Shown here in pieces: positions 1 to 10,234 of a stretch of DNA of 42,306 nt. Source of the DNA: Hydrogenophilales bacterium 12-61-10 (lineage in GTDB: Bacteria > Pseudomonadota > Gammaproteobacteria > Burkholderiales > Thiobacillaceae); NCBI GenBank assembly GCA_002279795.1, contig NCCT01000025.1, positions 1-42,306 on the forward strand. The letters are read 5' to 3'. How positions within the stretch are numbered: position 1 is the stretch's first letter; every line of letters starts with the position of its first letter. A program made the position numbers and the translations under genes. The notes under the pieces were generated by a model that saw nothing but the letters and a program-made list of their open reading frames with translations, searched no databases and was not told the DNA's origin.

Positions 1-1596
1 GGCATGGATGGCAGCCTGTGGCGTGGAGCCGTTGCGCAGTTCCTCACGGATGCGCTCATTGATCAGCACGTTGGCGTCGATCGCCATGCCGAGCGTCAGT
101 GCGATGGCGGCCATGCCGGGCAGGGTCAGTGTGGCCTGCATCATCGACAGCAAGGCAATCAGGAAGAAACCGTTGATCGCGAGCGCAACCGCCGAGAACA
201 GTCCGAAGATGCGGTAGTAGATGACCATGAACAGGGCAACCGCTGCAAAGCCCCAGATGTTGGAGTGGAAGCCTTTGCTAATGTTTTCTGCGCCCATGCT
301 GGGGCCGACGGTGCGTTCTTCCACGATCTGCATCGGTGCAGCCAGCGCGCCGGCGCGCAGCAGCAGCGCGACGTCGGAGGCTTCCTGTGCTGTTTCCATG
401 CCGGTGATCTGCACCCGGCCGCCGCCGATTTCATCGCGGATGACGGGCGAGGTGATGGCTTCGGCACGGCCTTTTTCGATCAGCAGGATCGCCATGCGCT
501 TGCCGACGTTTTCCCGCGTGACGGCCTGAAAAATGCGCGCGCCCTTGCCGTCCAGATTAAGGTGCACCGCAGCCTGGCCGCTGGTGCTGTCGAAGCCGGG
601 CGAGGCGTCGGTGATCGAGTCGCCGGTTAGCACGACATCTTTCTTCACGGCGATGTTGCCACCTTCGCGGCTGGGAACGACTTCATCGCCAAATGGCGCT
701 TGCCCCTGGCCGACCAAAATGGGATCGGCCTGCTCGTCCACCATACGGATTTCCAGGGTGGCGGTGCGGCCGAGAATGTCCTTGGCCTTGGCGGTGTCCT
801 GCACGCCGGGTAGCTGCACCACGATGCGGCTGGCGCCTTGCTGCTGGATCACGGGCTCGGCCACGCCGAGTTCGTTGACCCGGTTGCGCAGCGTGGTGAT
901 GTTTTGCTGCAGCGCAAACTCCTGCACTTTTGTGGCTGCTTCTGGACGCAGGCGGGCAGAAAGGCTGAAGCCTTCGGCCTGGTCTTCCGGGGTGAGTGCC
1001 AGTTCGGTGAATACCGTGCCCAGTTTGTTGATGGCGGCATCGCGCTGGTCACGCGTGTTGAAATGCACGCTGACTACATTGCCTTCGCGGGTGATGCGGC
1101 CGTAGCGGATTTTGTCGGCGCGCAGCTCGGTACGAAAATCGTTCTGGTAACGAATGGCGGCTTTATCAAGCGCGGCCTTCATGTCCACTTCGAGCAGAAA
1201 ATGCACCCCGCCGCGCAGGTCGAGGCCAAGATACATCGGCAGCGCGCCGATCGACGACAGCCAGGCCGGCGAGGCCGGCACCAGGTTCAGCGCGACGGTG
1301 TAACGATCGCCCAGGCCTGACTGCAGCGCGTCTTTTGCCGCGATTTGCAAGTCGGTATTGGCGAAGCGTGCCTTGATGCTGTTGCCCGACAGCTCGATCC
1401 CACTGGTCGCCAGCCCGGCGGTTTTGAGCAGGCTTTCAAGGCGGCCCAGCAGTGCGGTATCGACCTGCTCGCTGCTGCGAACCGGCGACACCTGCACCGC
1501 AGGGACTTCACCGTAAAAATTGGGCAGGGTGAAGAGAAAGGCGACCACCAGCGTGATGCCGATGAGCACATATTTCCAGAGCGGGAAGCGGTTCAT
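1..1596 (-). CDS. secD: Protein translocase subunit SecD (partial, 3' end beyond window)
   Basis: SecD is the inner-membrane subunit that, with SecF, uses the proton gradient to help SecYEG complete protein export. The frame starts at an ATG at 1596 and stays open to base 1, giving 532 residues; full SecD proteins are around 615, so roughly the last 80 are missing. A first membrane helix spans about residues 8-26, followed by the large periplasmic region. The family motif DLRGG is at 126-130, and the membrane-domain motif GMAIDANVLINERIREE starts near residue 503. It lies downstream of yajC, as is usual for yajC-secD-secF. The leader is pyrimidine-rich, made of a degenerate 7-bp repeat, and I see no Shine-Dalgarno sequence before this ATG. 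Confidence 0.95.
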   Translation of the reverse strand, partial: MNRFPLWKYVLIGITLVVAFLFTLPNFYGEVPAVQVSPVRSSEQVDTALLGRLESLLKTAGLATSGIELSGNSIKARFANTDLQIAAKDALQSGLGDRYTVALNLVPASPAWLSSIGALPMYLGLDLRGGVHFLLEVDMKAALDKAAIRYQNDFRTELRADKIRYGRITREGNVVSVHFNTRDQRDAAINKLGTVFTELALTPEDQAEGFSLSARLRPEAATKVQEFALQQNITTLRNRVNELGVAEPVIQQQGASRIVVQLPGVQDTAKAKDILGRTATLEIRMVDEQADPILVGQGQAPFGDEVVPSREGGNIAVKKDVVLTGDSITDASPGFDSTSGQAAVHLNLDGKGARIFQAVTRENVGKRMAILLIEKGRAEAITSPVIRDEIGGGRVQITGMETAQEASDVALLLRAGALAAPMQIVEERTVGPSMGAENISKGFHSNIWGFAAVALFMVIYYRIFGLFSAVALAINGFFLIALLSMMQATLTLPGMAAIALTLGMAIDANVLINERIREELRNGSTPQAAIHA

Positions 1597-1603
1597 TTTA
1601 TAG

Positions 1604-1631
1604 GGGGAGCAGTGAGCGGGGAGGGGTGAGC
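1604..1631. repeat. Degenerate heptad repeat between yajC and secD
   Basis: Four consecutive 7-bp units on the plus strand: GGGGAGC, AGTGAGC, GGGGAGG, GGTGAGC. The array occupies the secD leader (minus strand), where a ribosome binding site would be expected. Related arrays sit at 29751-29771 and 36091-36118. Confidence 0.6.
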
Positions 1632-1670
1632 AACGGCAACAACATCCATGCGCTGCTCACGTCAGGATGC

Positions 1671-1997
1671 TTACAGGCCTTTGATCGTGCCCTTGGGCAG
1701 CAGGGTTTGCACCGAGGATTTTTGCACGTGGGTAATCACGCCGTCGGCGATTTCGAGTGCGACATACTGGTCGCCCATTTTGGCGATTTTGCCCAGCTGG
1801 CCGCTGGCCGTGACCACTTCGTCGCCTTTGGCGAGTTCGGTCAGCATCTGTTTTTGTTCTTTGGCCCGCTTCATCTGCGGACGGATGAGCATGAAATAGA
1901 ACAGTACGAAAATGATGACGAGCGGGAGAAACTGCTGAACCAGTTCGGCGGTTCCGGGGGCGGCGGCTGCAGTTTGCGCGTGGGCAAGGGAAATCAT
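1671..1997 (-). CDS. yajC: Preprotein translocase accessory subunit YajC
   Basis: YajC is a small inner-membrane partner of SecDF. The 108-residue product has one hydrophobic helix at about 24-42 (QFLPLVIIFVLFYFMLIRP), then a basic and charged cytoplasmic tail with the conserved stretch GDEVVTASGQLGKI. Length and architecture match the family. It lies between tgt upstream and secD downstream on the minus strand, the standard order queA-tgt-yajC-secD-secF. The gap to secD is about 75 bases and carries the heptad repeat. Confidence 0.95.
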   Translation of the reverse strand: MISLAHAQTAAAAPGTAELVQQFLPLVIIFVLFYFMLIRPQMKRAKEQKQMLTELAKGDEVVTASGQLGKIAKMGDQYVALEIADGVITHVQKSSVQTLLPKGTIKGL

Positions 1998-2042
1998 GAA
2001 TACTCCGAAATCAAAGGGACGATCGATTAAAGCCGCAGAATT

Positions 2043-4180
<2,138 letters not shown>

Positions 4181-4188
4181 GGGGCGCG

Positions 4189-4194
4189 ATTATA
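4189..4194 (-). promoter_or_regulatory. Putative -10 box for queA operon
   Basis: Reading the minus strand, a perfect TATAAT is followed by a GC-rich CGCGCC stretch. No good -35 element is visible at the proper distance. The expected start point, near 4182, is next to the queA ATG at 4180, implying a leaderless or nearly leaderless message. Confidence 0.45.
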
Positions 4195-4203
4195 GCCGCC
4201 ACC

Positions 4204-4233
4204 TTGCAGCGGGCGGCCCGCTTGGGACATAAT
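4204..4233 (+). promoter_or_regulatory. Putative promoter of tRNA-Leu
   Basis: TTGCAG and CATAAT are separated by 18 bases. The start would be near 4240, about 35 bases before the mature tRNA. The bases after the -10 are GC-rich (GCGCGGC), as expected for a stringently controlled stable-RNA promoter. This inference is from sequence only. Confidence 0.45.
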
Positions 4234-4274
4234 GCGCGGCTCTGTCGCCGGGCGCGTTCGCATCCGGCACCCTT

Positions 4275-4361
4275 GCCGGGATGGCGGAATCGGTAGACGC
4301 AGCGGATTCAAAATCCGCCGCTGGTAACAGTGTGGGGGTTCGAGTCCCCCTCCCGGCACCA
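4275..4361 (+). tRNA. tRNA-Leu (anticodon CAA)
   Basis: The 87-base gene folds as a class II tRNA. The 7-bp acceptor stem is GCCGGGA with TCCCGGC, the anticodon stem-loop is GCGGA-TTCAAAA-TCCGC with anticodon CAA, there is a long variable arm, and the T arm is GGGGG-TTCGAGT-CCCCC. The terminal CCA is encoded. It is divergent from queA. Confidence 0.97.
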
Positions 4362-4780
4362 GTTTTATTCATTGTGGCTTTTGGCCCGAAAACCAAATTT
4401 ATCCGAGTCTACGTTTGTTCTGATCCGTGCAGATGGCGGCCAGGTGCGGACTGTTCCTGTTGGTGCATTCAAACAACGGATTTGCACTATTGAAGTGCGG
4501 CGACGCAATAAATCAAAAGGATTTTTGGCCGCTTTTTGCTGGCAGCGAACGGTACGCGGACGCCTGTCATATCTGCTTCACTCCTTTTTACTATTCTTTT
4601 CAAGGAACTTGCTGCAACACGGCGCGTGCTGGCTTGAGCCTTGCTGTTCCGATGTCTGTGGGGAGCAGTCACCTGAGTAAGCCAGTGCGCCGCGATAGGT
4701 CTTTGCAAAGGGGATCAGATGCGCTGCGGATTGTGGATTGCAGCCTGTGAGTCGTTGTCGCGCTGGATTATAGTGAGCAC
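4362..4780. other. Intergenic region without recognisable gene
   Basis: These 419 bases separate tRNA-Leu from glk. Base composition looks clearly more AT-rich than the flanking genes. Several open frames of 60-116 codons exist on both strands, but none has a recognisable motif, a good ribosome site or a conserved-looking product. The first part might be tRNA trailer and terminator; the last bases contain a TATAGT (4769-4774) that may be the glk -10 box. No second copy of the tRNA 3' end was seen. Confidence 0.5.
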
Positions 4781-5764
4781 ATGGATTGGATCGCGGGCGA
4801 TATTGGCGGGACCAAAAGCTGGCTGGCATGGCTGGCGCAGACGTCTGCGGGCGGTGGCCGGCAACTGCGTTTTGAGCAGGTTTACGCCAGCGCCGATTTT
4901 GAATCGGCAGACAGTCTGATTCGCCAGTTCATTGCCGATGCCGGCGCCTCGCGCCCACCCGATGGCCTGCTGCTCGCTTTACCGGGGGCGCTGGATGGAC
5001 AGCGTACCCGCTTGACCAATCTGGACTGGGTGATGGACGCGGCCGTGATGCAGCAATCGCTGGGTGTGGCCATGGTGCGCTTCATCAATGATTTTCAAGC
5101 CGCAGCAGCAGGCGTGGCGACGCTGACGGACGCCGATGTGATTGCGCTTAATCCGCAAACGGCTGTTTCCGGCGGGGTGCGCGCCATTACCGGCGCGGGT
5201 ACCGGGCTGGGCATGGCGTTCATGGTGGCTGCGGCCGATGGCCGATATCAAAGCCTTGCTACGGAGGCGGGGCATGTCGATTTTGCTCCGGCCAATGCGT
5301 TGCAGGGGCGTCTGCTCGATCGCTTGCGCGACGAGTTCGGACATGTCTCGTGGGAGCGGGTGGTGTCGGGCTCGGCGTTGAAGGATTTGTACCGGTTTTG
5401 TTGCGTGGAGCAGGGTTGCATGCCGCCGGACGAGGAGGTGGATGGCGCCGCGCTCGCGGTTCGGGCGGCGGCAGGCGAGAGGGCCGCTACGGCGGCACTT
5501 GACCTCTTTATCGATCTGTATGGTGCGTGGGTCGGCAATGTCGCCATGATGCTTCAGCCGTTTGGCGGCCTGTATATCGCGGGCGGTGTAGCCACGCACA
5601 TGCTGGCGCGCATGCAGTCGCCCCGTTTCATGGCGGCGGCGACGGACAAGGGGCGGATGCGCGGCGTGGTCGAGCGCACCCCGATTTTTCTGATCACCAC
5701 GCCGCGTCTGGGCGTGCAGGGTGCGATGGCCCAGACACAGGCGGATGCGTTTACAGTATCTTGA
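4781..5764 (+). CDS. glk: Glucokinase
   Basis: Phosphorylates glucose with ATP to glucose 6-phosphate, the entry to ADP-glucose synthesis here. The 327-residue protein fits the proteobacterial Glk family: an N-terminal phosphate-binding GDIGGTKSWLA at about 6-16, AITGAGTGLGMAFM, the sugar-binding EAGHVDFAP, and the stretch ERVVSGSALKDLYR. The start is fixed by the nearness of GDIGGT to the N-terminus. No Shine-Dalgarno is evident, and a TATAGT box ends only 6 bases before the ATG, so this mRNA may be leaderless. It heads the glycogen cluster and precedes glgC by 66 bases. Confidence 0.93.
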   Translation: MDWIAGDIGGTKSWLAWLAQTSAGGGRQLRFEQVYASADFESADSLIRQFIADAGASRPPDGLLLALPGALDGQRTRLTNLDWVMDAAVMQQSLGVAMVRFINDFQAAAAGVATLTDADVIALNPQTAVSGGVRAITGAGTGLGMAFMVAAADGRYQSLATEAGHVDFAPANALQGRLLDRLRDEFGHVSWERVVSGSALKDLYRFCCVEQGCMPPDEEVDGAALAVRAAAGERAATAALDLFIDLYGAWVGNVAMMLQPFGGLYIAGGVATHMLARMQSPRFMAAATDKGRMRGVVERTPIFLITTPRLGVQGAMAQTQADAFTVS

Positions 5765-5830
5765 AGAGGATCACTTGAGTTCGTTTCGTTGCAGAAATTC
5801 ATTCCAATATCAAGTCGCCCTGGAGGGGAT

Positions 5831-7150
5831 ATGACGATTTCAAAAGAAGAGCAGGAACGCCTTTACCGCTATTACACCGAGCCGAAAACGGCCACCGAAC
5901 TGTCACGCAAGACCCTGGCGCTGGTGCTGGCGGGTGGGGAAGGATCGCGCCTGAAGGATCTGACTGCGTGGCGCGCCAAGCCGGCCGTGCCGATTGGCGG
6001 CAAGTACCGCATCATCGATTTTCCGCTCTCGAATTGCGTGAACTCGGGCATTCGCCGCATCGGCGTGCTGACGCAATACAAGTCGCATTCGCTGATTCGC
6101 CATCTGCAGCGCGCCTGGGGTTTCATGCGTGCGGAGATCGGCGAGTTCGTGGAGATCCTGCCGGCGCAGCAGCGCACCAACAAGAAGGAGTGGTACCAGG
6201 GCACCGCCGATGCCTTGTTCCAGAATCTCGACATCATGCAGCGGCACAATCCCGAGTATGTGTTGGTGCTCGGTGGCGATCACGTCTACACCATGGATTA
6301 TTCGGACATGCTGCTGTACCACGCGCAGAGCGGCGCGGATTTCACGGTGGGCAGCATTGAGGTGCCGGTGGATGAAGCGCGCGGGTTCGGCGTGATGTCG
6401 GTGGATGAGAACATGCGCATCGTCAAGTTCACCGAAAAGCCCGATCACCCCGACAGCATTCCTGGCAAGCCCGGTATCGCGTTGGCCTCGATGGGGATTT
6501 ACATTTTCTCCAAAGACTTCCTCTACAAGACGCTGATCGACGACGCCTGCAATCCCGCGTCTTCGCACGACTTCGGCAAGGACATCATTCCGGCCAGCAT
6601 CGCGGCTTCACGCGCGATGGCCTACCCGTTCCGCAACAAGGCCGGCGAGCCAGACTACTGGCGCGACGTGGGCACGCTGTATTCCTACTGGCAAACCAAC
6701 ATGGAATTATGTTCGGTGGCGCCCGAGCTCAATCTGTACGACCGCAACTGGCCGATCTGGACCTACCAGCCGCAGTATCCGCCCGCAAAATTCATCTTCG
6801 ACGACGAGGGCCGGCGCGGTTCGGCGATCGATTCGCTGATCGCCGGGGGCTGCATCCTGTCGGGCGCGCTGGTCAAGCGTTCGGTGCTGTTTTTTGCCAC
6901 CACGGTGGAAAGCAGCAGCACCATCAAGGACAGCGTGATCCTGCCCAAGGTCAGTATCGGCAGCAACTGCCGCATCACGCGCGCGATCATCGACAAAGGC
7001 ACCAGCATTCCGGATGGCACGATCATTGGTGAAGATCGCGCCGAGGACGCCAAGCGCTTCCATGTCACGCCGGAAGGCATCGTGCTGGTGACGTCGGCCA
7101 TGCTGGGACAAAACCTCTATGCAAGGCTGCAGAATGACTACAACAACTAA
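5831..7150 (+). CDS. glgC: Glucose-1-phosphate adenylyltransferase (ADP-glucose pyrophosphorylase)
   Basis: Makes ADP-glucose from glucose 1-phosphate and ATP, the committed and usually allosterically controlled step of glycogen synthesis. I chose the ATG at 5831 (439 residues) because a GGAGGGG stretch lies just before it; an in-frame start at 5789 would add 14 residues. Visible motifs are [17 protein letters not shown] with [49 protein letters not shown] and PDYWRDVGT, followed by a C-terminal hexapeptide-type region. The 3' end overlaps the next gene by 17 bases. Confidence 0.96.
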   Translation: MTISKEEQERLYRYYTEPKTATELSRKTLALVLAGGEGSRLKDLTAWRAKPAVPIGGKYRIIDFPLSNCVNSGIRRIGVLTQYKSHSLIRHLQRAWGFMRAEIGEFVEILPAQQRTNKKEWYQGTADALFQNLDIMQRHNPEYVLVLGGDHVYTMDYSDMLLYHAQSGADFTVGSIEVPVDEARGFGVMSVDENMRIVKFTEKPDHPDSIPGKPGIALASMGIYIFSKDFLYKTLIDDACNPASSHDFGKDIIPASIAASRAMAYPFRNKAGEPDYWRDVGTLYSYWQTNMELCSVAPELNLYDRNWPIWTYQPQYPPAKFIFDDEGRRGSAIDSLIAGGCILSGALVKRSVLFFATTVESSSTIKDSVILPKVSIGSNCRITRAIIDKGTSIPDGTIIGEDRAEDAKRFHVTPEGIVLVTSAMLGQNLYARLQNDYNN

Positions 7151-8864
7151 GACGCTCAATGTGGTGCTGTGCTGGCACATGCACCAGCCCTACTACCGCG
7201 AAGGGCTGAAGGGCGCGTATCACCTGCCCTGGGTATATCTGCACGGCATCAAGGATTACAGCGACATGGCGGCGCATCTGGAGCGCTATCCGGCGATGCG
7301 GGCGGTGGTCAATTTCGCGCCGGTACTGCTCGAGCAGATCGACGACTACGCGCAGCAGATGGACGCGCTGTTGAAGCACGGCAAGCCGACGCAGGATCAC
7401 ATGATCAATCTGCTGGCGGGCGTCGAGCGCATTCCGTCGGACGCGACGGCACGCCTTGCCATCATTCGCGATTGCCAGCGCTGCCATGCGCCGCGGATGA
7501 TTCATCCCTATCCCGCGTTTCACCACCTGCTGGAAATGGTGGGCGCCTCCTACGAGGCCGGTCAGGGCGATCCGGCCCTGCCTGAGCATCTGGGGTATTT
7601 GTCCGAGCAGTATTTTCTCGATTTGCTGACCTGGTATCACTTGGTCTGGCTGGGAAACTCGTTGCGCCAGATGCCGCTGGTGCGGCGTTTATTAACACAG
7701 GGGCACGAATTCTCTGCCGCCGATCGCCACGAATTGCTGTACCTGATGCAGCATTGCATGGCGGGCCTGATCCCGCGTTATCGTGCGCTGGCCGATCGCG
7801 GCCAGGTCGAACTGTCGATGACGCCCTACGGCCACCCCATCGTGCCCTTGCTCAATGACTTCGCCAACATGCGCGACGCCATGCCCGATGCGCCGGCACC
7901 CGATGCCCCGGGCTACCCGGGTGGAGCGGAACGCGCGCGCTGGCATCTGCAGCACGGGGTCGAAGTGTTCGAGCATTATTTTCGCCGCAAGCCCACGGGC
8001 GTGTGGCTGTCCGAGGGCGGGGTGAGCGAGGATGCGCTGGCGCAGCTCGACGAGCTGAAAATTGCCTGGACCGCGACCGGCGAAGGCGTATGGCGCGGCA
8101 GTTGCGCCAAGTCCGGCACGCCGGTCGACGATACGCAGTTCAAACGTGGTTTGTTTTCTCCGACGCGCATCGACAGCTACAAGACCCGGATGTTTTTTCG
8201 TGACGACGGGCTGTCCGACCTGATTGGCTTCAAATACAGCGACTGGCATGCCGATGATGCCGTGGGCGACTTTATCCATCATCTGGAAAACATCGCCGTG
8301 GCGCTGGGCAAAAATGCGAACCAGCATGTGGTGTCGATTATTCTCGACGGCGAAAATGCCTGGGAGTATTACCCCGACAACGGCCACCATTTTCTGGACG
8401 CCCTCTACTCGCGGTTGTCCAGTCACCCCACGCTCAATGTCAGCACGTTTGCCGAACAGGCCGCGCACACGCCAGCCAAACCGCTGAAGCGGCTGGCCTC
8501 GGGCAGCTGGGTGTACGGCAGCTTCTCGACCTGGATCGGTTCGACCGACAAGAATCGCGGCTGGGATTACCTGGTTGCGGCCAAGCGGGCGTATGACCGC
8601 ACCCTGGCTACTGGCAAGCTGGATGCGGAGCACCAGGCGATGGCGATACGCCAGCTTGCGGTATGCGAAGGCTCCGACTGGTTCTGGTGGTTCGGCGATC
8701 ACAACCCGGCGGGCAGCGTCAGCGATTTCGAGCAGCTCTTCCGCACCCAGTTGCGCGAGTTGTATCGCCTGCTCGGCGTGGCGCCGCCAGCCTTGCTCGA
8801 TGTGCCCCTGTCCCACGGCGGCGGCATGGCGGAAAACGCCGGCACCATGCGCAGGAATACCTGA
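7134..8864 (+). CDS. Glycoside hydrolase family 57 protein
   Basis: A cytoplasmic GH57 protein (576 residues). GH57 members include alpha-amylases, 4-alpha-glucanotransferases and branching enzymes; the exact reaction here cannot be read from sequence. The N-terminal [10 protein letters not shown] is the first conserved region. WLSEGG (near residue 290) would carry the catalytic Glu, and [26 protein letters not shown] holds the conserved Asp. The ATG at 7134 is preferred since AAGG lies 7 bases before it; an ATG at 7119 is an alternative. It overlaps glgC by 17 bases and its TGA overlaps the malQ ATG by one base, so it is firmly within the glycogen operon and likely trims or remodels alpha-glucan. 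Confidence 0.9.
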   Translation: MTTTTKTLNVVLCWHMHQPYYREGLKGAYHLPWVYLHGIKDYSDMAAHLERYPAMRAVVNFAPVLLEQIDDYAQQMDALLKHGKPTQDHMINLLAGVERIPSDATARLAIIRDCQRCHAPRMIHPYPAFHHLLEMVGASYEAGQGDPALPEHLGYLSEQYFLDLLTWYHLVWLGNSLRQMPLVRRLLTQGHEFSAADRHELLYLMQHCMAGLIPRYRALADRGQVELSMTPYGHPIVPLLNDFANMRDAMPDAPAPDAPGYPGGAERARWHLQHGVEVFEHYFRRKPTGVWLSEGGVSEDALAQLDELKIAWTATGEGVWRGSCAKSGTPVDDTQFKRGLFSPTRIDSYKTRMFFRDDGLSDLIGFKYSDWHADDAVGDFIHHLENIAVALGKNANQHVVSIILDGENAWEYYPDNGHHFLDALYSRLSSHPTLNVSTFAEQAAHTPAKPLKRLASGSWVYGSFSTWIGSTDKNRGWDYLVAAKRAYDRTLATGKLDAEHQAMAIRQLAVCEGSDWFWWFGDHNPAGSVSDFEQLFRTQLRELYRLLGVAPPALLDVPLSHGGGMAENAGTMRRNT

Positions 8865-10234
8865 TGAACCTGGATACGCGATGCGCAGGTTTGTTGCTGC
8901 ACCCGACTTCCTTGCCGTCCGGCACCCTGGCGGACGCCGGGCGCTGGCTCGATTTTTTGCAGGCCGTCGGCGTAGGCATCTGGCAGATGCTGCCGCTGGG
9001 ATTGCCCTTGACCGGACTGTCACCGTACCAGTGCGCATCGGCGTTTGCAGTGAATCCGGCCCTGTTTCCGGCCGGAAAGCGGGTGGACATGCGACGCTTT
9101 TCACCCTGGCACCGGTCGCAGTCGCACTGGCTCGACGACTATGCCCGCTTCAGCGTCATCAAGGCGCAAAACAACGGCGCGCAGTGGACGGACTGGCCGG
9201 TTGCGCTGCGCGACCGCGATCCAGCCACGCTGGCGGCATTCGACCGCGAGCATGGCGATGCGATCCGTGATGTCATGCATGCCCAGTTTCGCGCCGCCAT
9301 GTTCTGGCGCGAGTTGCGAATGGAAGCGGCGCAACGTGGCGTCAAGCTGTTTGGCGACATGCCGATTTTTGTCGCGCACGACAGCGCCGATGTGTGGGCG
9401 AAACGTGACTTGTTCCTGCTCGATGCCGCGGGTCAGCCCACGGTAGTCGCCGGCGTGCCGCCGGATTATTTTTCCGAAACAGGGCAGCGCTGGGGCAATC
9501 CGCACTACAACTGGCCGGCGATGCAGGCGGACAACTTTGCCTGGTGGCGGGCGCGACTGGCGGCCCATTTCGACTGGTTCGACTGGGTGCGGATCGATCA
9601 TTTTCGCGGCCTGGCGGCGGCGTGGACGGTACCAGCGAACGAACCGACCGCCATTCACGGCCAGTGGGTGCCGTCACCGGGAGCCGATCTGCTGCGCGCA
9701 GTAGCCGACGAAATGGGCGACTTGCCTCTGGTGGCAGAAGATCTTGGCGTCATCACGCCCGATGTCACCGCGCTGCGCCATCAGTTCGGCTTGCCGGGCA
9801 TGGCGGTGCTGCAGTTTGCGTTTGACGCCCACGCCGACAATCCGCACAAGCCCGAAAACGTCATGCCCGATACGGTGTATTACACCGGCACGCACGACAA
9901 CGATACGGCGCTGGGCTGGCTGCGCGCGCTACCGGACGCTGTCCGCCAGCACGTGCGCTGGCAGCTGGGGTTAGGCGAAGTCGAGACGGCATCGGACGAG
10001 CAGATCGTCGACGCGATGATCCGCACCGTGCTGCACAGCCGTGCGGCGCTGGCCGTGCTGCCGCTGCAGGATGTGCTGCATCTGGGCAGCGAAGCGCGCA
10101 TGAATACGCCCGGCACGGATAACGGCAACTGGAGCTGGCGGTTTGCCTGGGCCGATGTGCCCGACGACCTGGCTCCCCGTTTGCGTCAACAACTCCAACA
10201 GTCTGATCGGTGTGGCCCGCCCGACCTGTCATGA
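8864..10234 (+). CDS. malQ: 4-alpha-glucanotransferase (amylomaltase)
   Basis: Disproportionates maltodextrins by moving glucan segments, recycling the short chains left by phosphorylase. The 456-residue protein is GH77-type: GLLLHPTSLPSG at the N-terminus, GIWQMLPLGLP, PIFVAHDSADVWAKRDLF, FDWVRIDHFRGLAAAW with the Asp nucleophile, LVAEDLGVITPDV with the acid/base Glu, and TGTHDNDT. The start was placed at 8864, where MNLDTRC begins and the ATG shares a base with the upstream stop; a longer frame is open upstream but runs over the GH57 gene. It is slightly shorter than typical at the C-terminus (ends QQSDRCGPPDLS), so a small late frameshift is conceivable. Confidence 0.94.
   Translation: MNLDTRCAGLLLHPTSLPSGTLADAGRWLDFLQAVGVGIWQMLPLGLPLTGLSPYQCASAFAVNPALFPAGKRVDMRRFSPWHRSQSHWLDDYARFSVIKAQNNGAQWTDWPVALRDRDPATLAAFDREHGDAIRDVMHAQFRAAMFWRELRMEAAQRGVKLFGDMPIFVAHDSADVWAKRDLFLLDAAGQPTVVAGVPPDYFSETGQRWGNPHYNWPAMQADNFAWWRARLAAHFDWFDWVRIDHFRGLAAAWTVPANEPTAIHGQWVPSPGADLLRAVADEMGDLPLVAEDLGVITPDVTALRHQFGLPGMAVLQFAFDAHADNPHKPENVMPDTVYYTGTHDNDTALGWLRALPDAVRQHVRWQLGLGEVETASDEQIVDAMIRTVLHSRAALAVLPLQDVLHLGSEARMNTPGTDNGNWSWRFAWADVPDDLAPRLRQQLQQSDRCGPPDLS

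Noticed and set aside
4330-4750. Open frames of 70-116 codons after tRNA-Leu
   Set aside because: They overlap each other in several frames, one begins inside the tRNA, and none has motifs or a ribosome site.
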